Origin: Cladorhizidae sp. MBARI D1340-BT2
Taxonomy: Eukaryota > Porifera > Demospongiae > Poecilosclerida > Cladorhizidae
Direction of reading: 5' to 3'
Assembly (NCBI GenBank): GCA_028752905.1
Contig: JAQNBH010000003.1
Coordinates: forward strand, 31,428,722-31,492,721
Length of the DNA stretch: 64,000 nt
A program made the translations under genes and the position numbers. Below the pieces are notes generated by a model. It did no database searches and was not told the origin of the DNA. It worked only from the letters and a program-made list of their open reading frames with translations. Positions 8,901 to 21,900 of this stretch are shown piece by piece (the first letter of the stretch is position 1; every line of letters starts with the position of its first letter).

Positions 8901-11900
8901 GTCATTATTCCTGATGAAGGCTAGAGCATCTAGTCATTATTCCCTATGAAGCTATAGCACCCAGTCATTATTCCTGATGAAGGCTGGAGCATCTAGTGAA
9001 TATTCCTGATGATGGCTAGAGCATCTAGTCATTAGTCCTGATGAAGGCTAGAGCATCTAGTCATTATTCCTGATGTCTAGAGCATCTAGTCATTATTCCT
9101 GAAAGTTATGATTCCTGATAAAGGCTGGAACATCTAGTCATTATTCTGATGAAGGCTAGAGCATTTAGTCATTATTCCTGATGAAGGCTAGAGCATCTAG
9201 TCATTATTCCTTGATGAAGGCTAGAGCATCTAGTTATTATTCCTTGATGAAGGCTAGAGCATCTAGTCATTATTCCTGATGAAGGTCAGAGCATCTAGTC
9301 ATTATTCCTGATGAAGGCTAGAGCACTTAGTCATTATCTATGATGAAGGCTGGAGCATATAGTCAATATTCCTGATGAAGGCAAGAGAATCTAGTCATTT
9401 TCCTGATGAAGGCTAGAGCATCTAGTCATTACTCCTGATGAAGGCTAGGACATCTAGTCATTATTCCTGATGAAGGCTAGAGCATCAACTCATTATTCCT
9501 GATGAAGGCTAGAGCATCTAGTCATTATTCCTGATAAAGGCTAGAGCATCTAGTCATTATTCCTGATGAAGGATAGAGCATCTAGTCATTATTCCTGATG
9601 AAGGCTAGATCATCTAGTCATTATTCCTGATGAAGGCTGGAGCATCTAGTCAGTATTCCTGATGAAGGCTAGAGCATCTAGTCATTATTCCTAATGAAGG
9701 CTAGGCTAGAGCATCTAGTCATTATTCCTGATGACTAGAGCATCTAGTCATTATTCCTGATAGTCATTATTCCTGATGAAGGCTGGAGCATCTAGTCATT
9801 ATTCCTAATGAAGGCTAGAGCAGCTGGTCATTATTCCTTGATGAAGGCTATAGCATCTAGTCATTATTCCTGATGACTAGAGCATCTAGTCATTATTTCT
9901 GAAAGTTATGATTCCTGATAAAGGCTGGAGCATCTAGTCATTATTCAATGATGAAGGCTAGAGCACCTAGTTATTATTCCTGATGAAGGTCAGAGCATCT
10001 AGTCATTATTCCTTAGAGCACCTAGTCATTATTCCTGATGAAGGCTAGAGCATCTAGTCATTATTCCTGATGAAGGCTAGAGCATCTATTCATTATTCCT
10101 GATGAAGGCTTGAACATCTAGTCATTATTCCTGATGACTAGAGCATCTAGTCATTATTCCTGATAGTCATTATTCCTAATGAAGGCTGGAGCATCTATTC
10201 ATTATTCCTGATGAAAGTCAGAGCATCTAGACATAATTCATTGATGAAGGCTAGAGCATCTAGTCATTATTCCTGATGAAGGTCAGAGCATCTAGTCATT
10301 ATTCCTGATGAAGGCTAGAGCATCTAGTCATTATTCCTTATGAAGGCTAGAGCATCTAGTCATTATTCCTGATGAAGACTAGAGCATCTAGTCATTATTC
10401 CTGTTGAAGGCTAGATCATCTAGTCAATATTCCTGATGATGGCTAGAGGATCTAGTCATTTGTCCTGATGAAGGCTAGAGCATCTAGTCATTATTCCTGA
10501 TGACTAGAGCATCTAGTCATTATTCCTGAAAGTTATGATTCCTGATAAAGGCTGTAGCATCTAGTCATTATTCTGATGAAGGCTAGAGCATTTAATCATT
10601 ATTCGTGATGAAGGCTAGAGCATCTAGTCATTATTCCTTGATGAAGGCTAGAGCATCTAGTTATTATTCCTTGATGAAGGCTAGAGCATCTAGTCATTAT
10701 TCCTGATGAAGGTCAGAGGATCTAGTCATTATTCTAATGAAGGCTAGAGCATTTAGTCATTATTCCTGATGAAGGCTAGAGCATCTAGTCATTATTTCTG
10801 ATGAAGGGCTAGAGCATCTAGTCATTATTCCTGATGAAGGCTAGAGCATCTAGTCATTATTCCTTGATGAAGGCTAGAGCATCTAGTTATTATTCCTTGA
10901 TGAAGGCTAGAGCATCTAGTCATTATTCCTGATGAAGGTCAGAGAATTTAGTCATTATTCCTGATGAAGGCTAGAGCACCTAGTCATAATTTATGATGAA
11001 GGCTGGAGCATGTAGTCAATATTCCTGATGAAGGCTAGAGCATCTAGTCATTATTCCTGATGAAGGCTGGAGCATCTAGTCATTAAGGCTGGAGCATCAA
11101 GTCATTATTCCTGATGAAGACTAGAGCATCTAGTCATTATTCCTGATGAAGGCTAGAGCATCTAGTTATTATTCCTGATGAAGGCTATAGTCATTATTCC
11201 TGATGAAGGATAGAGCATCTAGTCATTATTCCTGGAGCATCTAGTCATTATTCCTGATGAAGGCTAGAGCATCTAGTCATTATTCCTGATGAAAGCTAGA
11301 GCATCTAGTCAATATTCCTGATGAAGGCTAGAGCATCTAGTCATTATTCCTGATGAAGGGAGGAGCATCTAGTCAATATTCCTGATGAAGGCTAGAGCAT
11401 CTAGTCATTATTCCTGATGAAAGCTAGTCTAGTGCATCTAGTCATTATTCCTGATGACTAGAGAATCTAGTCATTATTCCTGATAGTCTATTCTTGAGGC
11501 GGGAGCATCTAGTCATTATTCCTGATGAAGGCTAGAGCATTTAGTCATTATTCCTGATCAAGGCTAGAGCATCTAGTCATTATTCCTGATGAAGGCTAGA
11601 GCATCTAGTCATTATTCCTGATGAAGGCTAGAGCATCTAGTCATTATTCCTGATGAAGGCTAGAGCATCTAGTCATTATTCCTGATGAAGGCTAGAGCAT
11701 CTAGTCATTATCCTGATGAAGGCCACAGCATCTAGTCATTATTCCTGATGAAGGTTAGAGCACCTAGTCATTATTCCTGATGAAGGCTAGAACACCTAGT
11801 CATTATTCCTGATGAAGAGCATCTAGTCATTATTCCTGATGAAGGCTAGAGCATCTAGTCATTATTCCTGATGAAGGCTAGAGCATCTAGTCATTACTCC

Positions 11901-12824
11901 TGATGAAGGCTAGAGCATCTAGTCATTATTCCTGATGAAGGCTAGAGCATCTAGTCATTATTCCTGATAAAGGCTAGAGCATCTAGTCATTATTCCTGAT
12001 GAAGGATAGAGCATCTAGTCTTTATTCCTGATGAAGGCTAGATCATCTAGTCATTATTCCTGATGAAGGCTGGAGTATCTAGTCAATATTCCTGATGAAG
12101 GCTAGAGCATCTAGTCATTATTCCTAATGAAGGCTAGGCTAGAGCATCTAGTCATTATTCCTGATGACTAGAGCATCTAGTCATTATTCCTGATAGTCAT
12201 TATTCCAGATGAAGGCTGGAGCATCTAGTCATTATTCCTAATGAAGGCTAGAGCAGCTGGTCATTATTCCTTGATGAAGGCTATAGCATCTAGTCATTAT
12301 TCCTTGATGAAGGCTACACCATCTAGTCATTATTTCAGATAAAAGTCAGAGCATCTAGTCATTATTCAATGATGAAGGCTAGAGCACCTAGTCATTATTG
12401 CTGATGAAGGTCAGAGCATCTAGTCATTATTCCTGATGATGGCTAGAGCATCTAGTCTCATTAGTCCTGATGAAGGCTAGAGCATCTAGTCATTATTCCT
12501 GATGACTAGAGCATCTAGTCATTATTCCTGATAGTTATTATTCTTGGGAGCTTCTAGTCATTATTCCTGATGAAGGCTAGAGCATTTAGTCATTATTCCT
12601 GAGCATCTAGTCATTATTCCTTGATGAAAGCTAGAGCATCTAGTTATTATTCCTTGATGAAGGCTAGAGCATCTAGTCATTATTCCTGATGAAGGTCAGA
12701 GCATATAGTCATTATTCCTGATGAAGGCTAGAGCACCTAGTCATTATTTATGATGAAGGCTGGAGCATCTAGTCATTAAGGCTGGAGCATCTAGTCATTA
12801 TTCCTGATGAAGACTAGAGCATAT
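5921..12824. repeat. 32-bp satellite array, between the two transposon copies
   Basis: The same monomer as 1-3941. The first bases (ATTATTAT) are the transposon junction, and satellite proper resumes at about 5926. Variant monomers include TTATCCTGATGAAGGCCACAG (about 6143, 6523), CTCGAGC (near 6796), TTCCCGATG (near 7485) and three GAAAGTTATG inserts at 7343, 9101 and 10528, with a further one at 9901. The last roughly 880 bp (11941-12824) repeat 3058-3941. No ORF is present. Confidence 0.96.
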
Positions 12825-12825
12825 G

Positions 12826-12857
12826 GTGATAGGATCTGAGAAAAGGGGTCTTAGGTA
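12826..12857 (+). repeat. Transposon copy 2, left terminal inverted repeat
   Basis: Identical to 3943-3974 and the perfect reverse complement of 14772-14803. Confidence 0.96.
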
Positions 12858-13419
12858 CAAAATTAAAAAAACTGAGTTATTGACACCAGGTGAAAGAACA
12901 AAGCAATGCCTATATTTTGGAACTCAAATCATCACTTATTTCCATTCAGAAGAAAAGTTATGAAAGCCTGAAGGCTAGAGGCTTGAAGCATTCATTTTGA
13001 GAAAAACGCGTTTTAAATGTTAAACGCGTTGTTTTAGTAATTTCCGTGCACCTCCGCGCACGAAGGTCGAGGTGTGAACTCGTGCGAATCTGAGGTGTGA
13101 GAAAGAGGACTAGCTAGGCCGAGCTGCTTCGCGAAGGTGGAAAAGAAACACTTCTTTGCTGATAGGACAACACGCAACGCGCTATTCTTGGATGAAGCTT
13201 GTGCAACAGAAAAGGTAACTTTAAACGTTTAAATCAATGGAAGTACGAGTAACAATAATACAAGCTGTGCTTGCTGCGTTTTTTGTCAATAAAACAAGGA
13301 TAAAAGTTAGAGAAACAGATTAGAGTTAGCTCTCTAATGATAACTATAACGTCAGAATAGCCATAAAGGTGTCTAGTGTAGGATAGATATAGATGTCTGA
13401 TATAATAACAATTATTAGA
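12858..13419. other. Non-coding left interior of transposon copy 2
   Basis: Same content as 3975-4536: no convincing ORF, paired ACGCGT palindromes at 13003-13014 and 13023-13030, and a locally CpG-rich patch at about 13003-13180. Confidence 0.6.
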
Positions 13420-13692
13420 TTATATTTCTTTGTTAGGGCAGGATCTGCTGTTGTGTGCTGTTTTCTTGGTTCGACCCACCCTAGCACGCTTTGCTGGAGG
13501 GCTGTTACTTGCTGTGATGGCATTTCCAGGATCAGGGGTTGCTTGCCTGCTGATTGGTTTGGGAACTGTTGGAAAAGGGCAAGTAATATTCCTGTCATTC
13601 TCTGGGCAGAAAGCCGATTTGATCGTGTAAATACCACTGTCATTCAGGAGACATGCCTTTTGGTTGAATGATGGAAGGAAGCTCACTCCCAT
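13420..13692 (-). pseudogene. C-terminal basic tail of transposase-like remnant (copy 2)
   Basis: Identical to 4537-4809: FCPENDRNITCPFP, a Pro-rich segment and the basic cluster PPAKRARVGRTKK, ending at TAA 13420-13422. The first 22 codons are probably spurious. Confidence 0.55.
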
Positions 13693-13846
13693 CAGGCATC
13701 CAATGTGACTTCAAGAGCTGAATCCGAGTTTGTTGTGTATCAGCTCTCTCTTTCACATAGCAAACACCAGGCTCAAGCGATGTAAAGTGCAAATGATGCA
13801 ACTTTTTGATGCCGATGATCTTTTTGAAGTGTGGAGCAAAGACCAG
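13640..13846 (-). pseudogene. C-terminal transposase-like stretch ending at an internal stop (copy 2)
   Basis: Duplicate of 4757-4963: 68 open codons with the IKKLHHLHF and PGVCYVKERADTQ motifs, ending at TGA 13640-13642 just before QWYLHDQI. Confidence 0.6.
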
Positions 13847-14277
13847 TTGTAAGTTGGCACTACAATACTTCCGTCCTCATTTGATACTAGCTGTGCTATG
13901 TTGCACTGTGCTGAGTCATTCACGACCTTTGCAATGTCACTTAATTTGCCAACTTTTGACCTTCGATACAGGTGCTTGAATAGTCCAAAAGACCAATCAG
14001 GGGAAAATTTGGTGGAGCACTCTTTGCCATTGAACTGTGAGCAGCCACAGCCACAGCCACTAGTCATAAACTTGGTTACTAGCGTGTCCACATCTCGAAC
14101 TTCAAAATCTACTGATGAAACTGCAGACAACTGCATCATTGCTTCCTGGACCTGTTCGTAATTGGTCAGCTCTCGAACGTCCTCCAGATCATCATCACTC
14201 TCTTCACTCCCTTCAGTTTCACTATGAGGTGGCTCAAGTCTGTTAGCATCAACCACATTACCTACAAATGAATGCAT
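13753..14277 (-). pseudogene. Acidic/Cys-cluster exon fused to C-terminal transposase-like sequence (copy 2)
   Basis: A 174-codon ORF identical to 4870-5394, with the acidic run, Cys 75/77/79/87 cluster, VPTYNW motif and the same frameshifted end. The genuine exon probably starts at 14261. Confidence 0.65.
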
Positions 14278-14325
14278 CCATTAATTATTATTCTTTTGTA
14301 TTGTCTAGTAGTGTATGTATTATAC
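14262..14325 (-). other. Predicted 64-bp GT-AG intron (transposon copy 2)
   Basis: Identical to 5379-5442: donor AAGCAG|GTATAA, acceptor TTTGTAG|GTAATG, phase 1. Confidence 0.7.
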
Positions 14326-14615
14326 CTGCTTGTTCGTTCTCTGAGTCACTTTCACTATCACAACCATAGTTTGAGGTAAAATAGTCATCAATGACTTCTA
14401 GGAGAGACTGCTGGTCTCAAGAATAAGGAATTAATGGCTTCCTGGCACTTGATGAAGCCATTCCTTTGTTTAACTGCGCGGTCTATAGCAGCTAGGAAAT
14501 CCCCCCATTTTGAGGGGGTTTCCCGTCTTTCCGTATACGCGGGCAGTATTTTCTCTGCGTTATATTGCAACCCAATTCCGTTACACGCGTAGCAAGCTTC
14601 TTGACCACCAATCTT
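14326..14615 (-). pseudogene. N-terminal exon remnant (transposon copy 2)
   Basis: Duplicate of 5443-5732: the C-x2-C pair and LQYNAEKILPAYTERR stretch, with the frame closed at 14388 and the reading continuing one frame over to the donor at 14325. Confidence 0.55.
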
Positions 14616-14618
14616 CTA

Positions 14619-14771
14619 ACCCCACGCTTGCATACAAAAAAGCAAGCAGGAGCCTTCAGACTTCACACAAAGGTAAAGGAAAGGTGGTAGATGCCTGTAG
14701 TACAAAAAAAGAAAAATAGTCTAACTATAACTTTGAGCTTATTTTGGTCATAGCACAAAACCATTTTTCTC
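14619..14771. other. Right interior of transposon copy 2, 5' side of the coding remnant
   Basis: Same as 5736-5888. No recognisable promoter and no further coding similarity. Confidence 0.5.
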
Positions 14772-14803
14772 TACCTAAGACCCCTTTTCTCAGATCCTAT
14801 CAC
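14772..14803 (-). repeat. Transposon copy 2, right terminal inverted repeat
   Basis: Identical to 5889-5920. It is followed by ATTAT and resumption of the satellite at about 14809. Confidence 0.96.
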
Positions 14804-15390
14804 ATTATTATAGTCATTATTCCTGATGAAGGCTAGAGTATCTAATAATTATTCCTGATGAAGGCTATAGTCATTATTCCTGATGAAGGCTAGAGCATCT
14901 AGACATTATTCCTGGAGCATCTAGTCATTATTCCTGATGAAGGCTAGAGCATCTAGTCATTATTCCTGATGAAGGCTAGACCATCTAGTCATTATTCCTG
15001 ATGAAGGCTAGAGCATCTAGTCATTATCCTGATGAAGGCCACAGCATCTAGTCATTATTCCTGATGAAGGCTAGAGCACCTAGTCATTATTCCTGATGAA
15101 GGCTAGAACACCTAGTCATTATTCCTGATGAAGGCTAGAGCATCTAGTCATTATTGCTGATGAAGGCTAGAGCATCTAGTCATTATTCCTGATGAAGGAT
15201 AGAGCACCTAGTCATTATTCCTGATGAATGCTAGAGCATCTAGTCATTATTCCTGATGAAAGCTGAAGCATCTAGTCATTATTCCTGATGAAGGTCAGAG
15301 CATCTAGACATTATTCCTGATGAAGGCTAGAGCATCTAGTCATTATTCCTGATGAAGGCTAGAGCATCTAGTCATTATTCCTGATGAAGG

Positions 15391-18300
15391 CCAGAGCATC
15401 TAGTCATTATCCTGATGAAGGCCACAGCATCTAGTCATTATTCCTGATGAAGGCTAGAGCACCTAGTCATTATTCCTGATGAAGGCTAGAACACCTAGTC
15501 ATTATTCCTGATTAAGGCTAGAGCATCTAGTCATTATTGCTGATGAAGGCTAGAGCATCTAGTCATTATTCCTGATGAAGGCTAGAGCACCTAGTCATTA
15601 TTCCTGATGAAGGCTAGAGCATCTAGTCATTATTCCTGATGAAGGCTAGAGCATCTAGTCATTATTCCTGATGAAGGCTATAGCATCTAGTCATTATTCC
15701 TGATGAAGGCTCGAGCATCTAGTCGTTATTCCTGATGAAGGCTAGAACATCTAGTCATTATTCCTGATGAGACTAGAGCATCTAGTCATTATTCCTGATA
15801 GTCATTATTCCTAATGTAGGCTGGAGCATCTATTCATTATTCCTGATGAAAGTCAGAGCATCTAGTCATTATTCATTGATGAAGGCTAGAGCATCTAGTC
15901 ATTATTCCTGATGAAGGTCAGAGCATCTAGTCATTATTCCTGATGAAGGCTAGAGCATCTAGTCATTATTACTGATGAAGGCTAGAGCATCTAGTCATTA
16001 TTCCTGATGAAGACTAGAGCATCTAGTCATTATTCCTGGTGAAGGCTAGAGCATCTAGTCATTATTCCTGATGAAGGCTAGAGCATCTAGTCATTATTCC
16101 TGATGAAGCTATAGCACCTAGTCATTATTCCTGATGAAGGCTGGAGCATCTAGTCAATATTCCTGATGATGGCTAGAGCATCTAGTCATTAGTCCTGATG
16201 AAGGCTAGAGCATCTAGTCATTATTCCTAATGTCTAGAGTATCTAGTCATTATTCCTGAAAGTTATGATTCCTGATAAAGGCTGGAGCATCTAGTCATTA
16301 TTCTGATGAAGGCTAGAACATTTAGTCATTATTCCTGATGAAGGCTAGAGCATCTAGTCATTATTCCTTGATGAAGGCTAGAGCATTTAGTCATTATTCC
16401 CGATGAAGGCTAGAGCATCTAGTCATTATTCCTTGATGAAGGCTAGAGCATCTAGTTATTATTCCTTGATGAAGGCTAGAGCATCTAGTCATTATTCCTG
16501 ATGAAGGTCAGAGCATCTAGTCATTATTCCTGATGAAGGCTAGAGCACCTAGTCATTATTTATGATGAAGGCTGGAGCATATAGTCAATATTCCTGATGA
16601 AGGCTAGAGAATCTAGTCATTTTCCTGATGAAGGCTAGAGCATCTAGTCATTATTCCTGATGAAGGCTAGGGCATATAGTCATTATTCCTGATGAAGGCT
16701 AGAGCATCAAGTCATTATTCCTGATGAAGGCTAGAGCATCTAGTCATTATTCCTGATAAAGGCTAGAGCATCTAGTCATTATTCCTGATGAAGGATAGAG
16801 CATCTAGTCATTATTCATGATGAAGGCTAGATCATCTAGTCATTATTCCTGATGAAGGCTGGAGTATCTAGTCAATATTCCTGATGAAGGTCTAGAGAAT
16901 CTAGTCATTATTCCTAATGAAGTCTAGGCTAGAGCATCTAGTCATTATTCCTGATGACTAGAGCATCTAGTCATTATTCCTGATAGTCATTATTCCTGAT
17001 GAAGGCTAGAGCATCTAGTCATTATTCCTAATGAAGGCTAGAGCAGCTGGTCATTATTCCTTGATGAAGGCTATAGCATCTAGTCATTATTCCTTGATGA
17101 AGGCTACAGCATCTAGTCATTATTCTTGATGAAAGTCAGAGCATCTAGTCATTATTCAATGATGAAAGCTAGAGCACCTAGTCATTATTCCTGATGAAGG
17201 CTAGAGCATCTAGTCATTATTCCTCATGAAGGCTAGAGCATCTATTCATTATTCCTTGATGAATGCTAGAGCATCTAGTCATTATTCCTGATGAAGGTCA
17301 GAGAATCTAGTCATTATTCCTGATGAAGGCTAGAGCACCTAGTCATTATTTATGATGAAGGCTGGAGCATATAGTCAATATTCCTGATGAAGGCTAGAGC
17401 ATCTAGTCATTATTCCTGATGAAGGCTATAGTCATTATTCCTGATGAAGGCTAGAGCATCTAGTCATTATTCCTGGAGCATCTAGTCATTATTCCTGATG
17501 AAGGCTAGAGCATCTAGTCATTATTCCTGATGAAGGTTAGAGCATCTAGTCATTATTCCTGATGAAGGCTAGAGCATCTAGTCATTCCTGATGAAGGGTG
17601 GAGTATCTAGTCAATATTCCTGATGAAGGCTAGAGCATATAGTCATTATTCCTGATGAAAGCTAGGATAGTGCATCTAGTCATTATTCCTGATGACTAGA
17701 GCATCTAGTCATTATTCCTGATAGTCATTATTCTTGAGGCTGGAGCATCTAGTCATTATTCCTGATGAAGACTAGAGCATCTAGTCATTATTCCTGGTGA
17801 AGGCTAGAGCATCTAGTCATTATTCCTGATGAAGGCTAGAGCATCTAGTCATTATTCCCTATGAAGCTATAGCACCCAGTCATTATTCCTGATGAAGGCT
17901 GGAGCATCTAGTGAATATTCCTGATGATGGCTAGAGCATCTAGTCATTAGTCCTGATGAAGGCTAGAGCATCTAGTCATTATTCCTGATGTCTAGAGCAT
18001 CTAGTCATTATTCCTGAAAGTTATGATTCCTGATAAAGGCTGGAACATCTAGTCATTATTCTGATGAAGGCTAGAGCATTTAGTCATTATTCCTGATGAA
18101 GGCTAGAGCATCTAGTCATTATTCCTTGATGAAGGCTAGAGCATCTAGTTATTATTCCTTGATGAAGGCTAGAGCATCTAGTCATTATTCCTGATGAAGG
18201 TCAGAGCATCTAGTCATTATTCCTGATGAAGGCTAGAGCACTTAGTCATTATCTATGATGAAGGCTGGAGCATATAGTCAATATTCCTGATGAAGGCAAG

Positions 18301-18904
18301 AGAATCTAGTCATTTTCCTGATGAAGGCTAGAGCATCTAGTCATTACTCCTGATGAAGGCTAGGACATCTAGTCATTATTCCTGATGAAGGCTAGAGCAT
18401 CAACTCATTATTCCTGATGAAGGCTAGAGCATCTAGTCATTATTCCTGATAAAGGCTAGAGCATCTAGTCATTATTCCTGATGAAGGATAGAGCATCTAG
18501 TCATTATTCCTGATGAAGGCTAGATCATCTAGTCATTATTCCTGATGAAGGCTGGAGCATCTAGTCAGTATTCCTGATGAAGGCTAGAGCATCTAGTCAT
18601 TATTCCTAATGAAGGCTAGGCTAGAGCATCTAGTCATTATTCCTGATGACTAGAGCATCTAGTCATTATTCCTGATAGTCATTATTCCTGATGAAGGCTG
18701 GAGCATCTAGTCATTATTCCTAATGAAGGCTAGAGCAGCTGGTCATTATTCCTTGATGAAGGCTATAGCATCTAGTCATTATTCCTGATGACTAGAGCAT
18801 CTAGTCATTATTTCTGAAAGTTATGATTCCTGATAAAGGCTGGAGCATCTAGTCATTATTCAATGATGAAGGCTAGAGCACCTAGTTATTATTCCTGATG
18901 AAGG
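15391..18904. repeat. 3,514-bp nested tandem duplication, copy 1
   Basis: The unit begins at CCAGAGCATCTAGTC after GATGAAGG at 15383-15390. Markers recur 3,514 bp later: GCTCGAGC at 15709 and 19223, and CGATGAAGG at 16401 and 19915. It corresponds to about 6500-9990 in the left unit, where this duplication is absent. Confidence 0.9.
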
Positions 18905-21900
18905 CCAGAGCATCTAGTCATTATCCTGATGAAGGCCACAGCATCTAGTCATTATTCCTGATGAAGGCTAGAGCACCTAGTCATTATTCCTGATGAAGGC
19001 TAGAACACCTAGTCATTATTCCTGATTAAGGCTAGAGCATCTAGTCATTATTGCTGATGAAGGCTAGAGCATCTAGTCATTATTCCTGATGAAGGCTAGA
19101 GCACCTAGTCATTATTCCTGATGAAGGCTAGAGCATCTAGTCATTATTCCTGATGAAGGCTAGAGCATCTAGTCATTATTCCTGATGAAGGCTATAGCAT
19201 CTAGTCATTATTCCTGATGAAGGCTCGAGCATCTAGTCGTTATTCCTGATGAAGGCTAGAACATCTAGTCATTATTCCTGATGAGACTAGAGCATCTAGT
19301 CATTATTCCTGATAGTCATTATTCCTAATGTAGGCTGGAGCATCTATTCATTATTCCTGATGAAAGTCAGAGCATCTAGTCATTATTCATTGATGAAGGC
19401 TAGAGCATCTAGTCATTATTCCTGATGAAGGTCAGAGCATCTAGTCATTATTCCTGATGAAGGCTAGAGCATCTAGTCATTATTACTGATGAAGGCTAGA
19501 GCATCTAGTCATTATTCCTGATGAAGACTAGAGCATCTAGTCATTATTCCTGGTGAAGGCTAGAGCATCTAGTCATTATTCCTGATGAAGGCTAGAGCAT
19601 CTAGTCATTATTCCTGATGAAGCTATAGCACCTAGTCATTATTCCTGATGAAGGCTGGAGCATCTAGTCAATATTCCTGATGATGGCTAGAGCATCTAGT
19701 CATTAGTCCTGATGAAGGCTAGAGCATCTAGTCATTATTCCTAATGTCTAGAGTATCTAGTCATTATTCCTGAAAGTTATGATTCCTGATAAAGGCTGGA
19801 GCATCTAGTCATTATTCTGATGAAGGCTAGAACATTTAGTCATTATTCCTGATGAAGGCTAGAGCATCTAGTCATTATTCCTTGATGAAGGCTAGAGCAT
19901 TTAGTCATTATTCCCGATGAAGGCTAGAGCATCTAGTCATTATTCCTTGATGAAGGCTAGAGCATCTAGTTATTATTCCTTGATGAAGGCTAGAGCATCT
20001 AGTCATTATTCCTGATGAAGGTCAGAGCATCTAGTCATTATTCCTGATGAAGGCTAGAGCACCTAGTCATTATTTATGATGAAGGCTGGAGCATATAGTC
20101 AATATTCCTGATGAAGGCTAGAGAATCTAGTCATTTTCCTGATGAAGGCTAGAGCATCTAGTCATTATTCCTGATGAAGGCTAGGGCATATAGTCATTAT
20201 TCCTGATGAAGGCTAGAGCATCAAGTCATTATTCCTGATGAAGGCTAGAGCATCTAGTCATTATTCCTGATAAAGGCTAGAGCATCTAGTCATTATTCCT
20301 GATGAAGGATAGAGCATCTAGTCATTATTCATGATGAAGGCTAGATCATCTAGTCATTATTCCTGATGAAGGCTGGAGTATCTAGTCAATATTCCTGATG
20401 AAGGTCTAGAGAATCTAGTCATTATTCCTAATGAAGTCTAGGCTAGAGCATCTAGTCATTATTCCTGATGACTAGAGCATCTAGTCATTATTCCTGATAG
20501 TCATTATTCCTGATGAAGGCTAGAGCATCTAGTCATTATTCCTAATGAAGGCTAGAGCAGCTGGTCATTATTCCTTGATGAAGGCTATAGCATCTAGTCA
20601 TTATTCCTTGATGAAGGCTACAGCATCTAGTCATTATTCTTGATGAAAGTCAGAGCATCTAGTCATTATTCAATGATGAAAGCTAGAGCACCTAGTCATT
20701 ATTCCTGATGAAGGCTAGAGCATCTAGTCATTATTCCTCATGAAGGCTAGAGCATCTATTCATTATTCCTTGATGAATGCTAGAGCATCTAGTCATTATT
20801 CCTGATGAAGGTCAGAGAATCTAGTCATTATTCCTGATGAAGGCTAGAGCACCTAGTCATTATTTATGATGAAGGCTGGAGCATATAGTCAATATTCCTG
20901 ATGAAGGCTAGAGCATCTAGTCATTATTCCTGATGAAGGCTATAGTCATTATTCCTGATGAAGGCTAGAGCATCTAGTCATTATTCCTGGAGCATCTAGT
21001 CATTATTCCTGATGAAGGCTAGAGCATCTAGTCATTATTCCTGATGAAGGTTAGAGCATCTAGTCATTATTCCTGATGAAGGCTAGAGCATCTAGTCATT
21101 CCTGATGAAGGGTGGAGTATCTAGTCAATATTCCTGATGAAGGCTAGAGCATATAGTCATTATTCCTGATGAAAGCTAGGATAGTGCATCTAGTCATTAT
21201 TCCTGATGACTAGAGCATCTAGTCATTATTCCTGATAGTCATTATTCTTGAGGCTGGAGCATCTAGTCATTATTCCTGATGAAGACTAGAGCATCTAGTC
21301 ATTATTCCTGGTGAAGGCTAGAGCATCTAGTCATTATTCCTGATGAAGGCTAGAGCATCTAGTCATTATTCCCTATGAAGCTATAGCACCCAGTCATTAT
21401 TCCTGATGAAGGCTGGAGCATCTAGTGAATATTCCTGATGATGGCTAGAGCATCTAGTCATTAGTCCTGATGAAGGCTAGAGCATCTAGTCATTATTCCT
21501 GATGTCTAGAGCATCTAGTCATTATTCCTGAAAGTTATGATTCCTGATAAAGGCTGGAACATCTAGTCATTATTCTGATGAAGGCTAGAGCATTTAGTCA
21601 TTATTCCTGATGAAGGCTAGAGCATCTAGTCATTATTCCTTGATGAAGGCTAGAGCATCTAGTTATTATTCCTTGATGAAGGCTAGAGCATCTAGTCATT
21701 ATTCCTGATGAAGGTCAGAGCATCTAGTCATTATTCCTGATGAAGGCTAGAGCACTTAGTCATTATCTATGATGAAGGCTGGAGCATATAGTCAATATTC
21801 CTGATGAAGGCAAGAGAATCTAGTCATTTTCCTGATGAAGGCTAGAGCATCTAGTCATTACTCCTGATGAAGGCTAGGACATCTAGTCATTATTCCTGAT

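Larger units (their letters stand above)
3058..11940. repeat. 8,883-bp tandem segmental unit 1 (satellite plus transposon)
   Basis: The sequence from about 3058 reappears from about 11941, including the whole 1,978-bp transposon and private variants of its satellite flank (ACACCATC, TTTCAGATAAAAG, TATTATTCTTGGGAGC). The offset is 8,883 bp throughout, until one extra monomer near 15645 shifts it to 8,915. The breakpoint is ambiguous by up to about one monomer, because the join falls between near-identical repeats, as expected from unequal exchange. Confidence 0.9.
13420..14615 (-). pseudogene. Broken transposase-like gene with its core deleted (transposon copy 2)
   Basis: Carries every lesion of copy 1 at +8,883: no usable ATG with a TAG just upstream (14616-14618), a frameshift near 14413, a frameshift at about 13828-13843, TGA at 13640-13642, a frameshift at about 13613-13624, and the missing catalytic middle. 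Shared lesions show the gene was already dead when the segment was duplicated. Confidence 0.7.
12826..14803. mobile_element. DNA transposon relic with 32-bp TIRs, copy 2
   Basis: Same as 3943-5920 at an offset of exactly 8,883 bp; I saw no difference over the 1,978 bp, and all the ORF products are identical. Both flanks are also identical to those of copy 1, including the junction bases ATATG on the left and ATTATTATAG on the right. This copy therefore came from duplication of the surrounding satellite segment and not from a second transposition. Confidence 0.9.
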
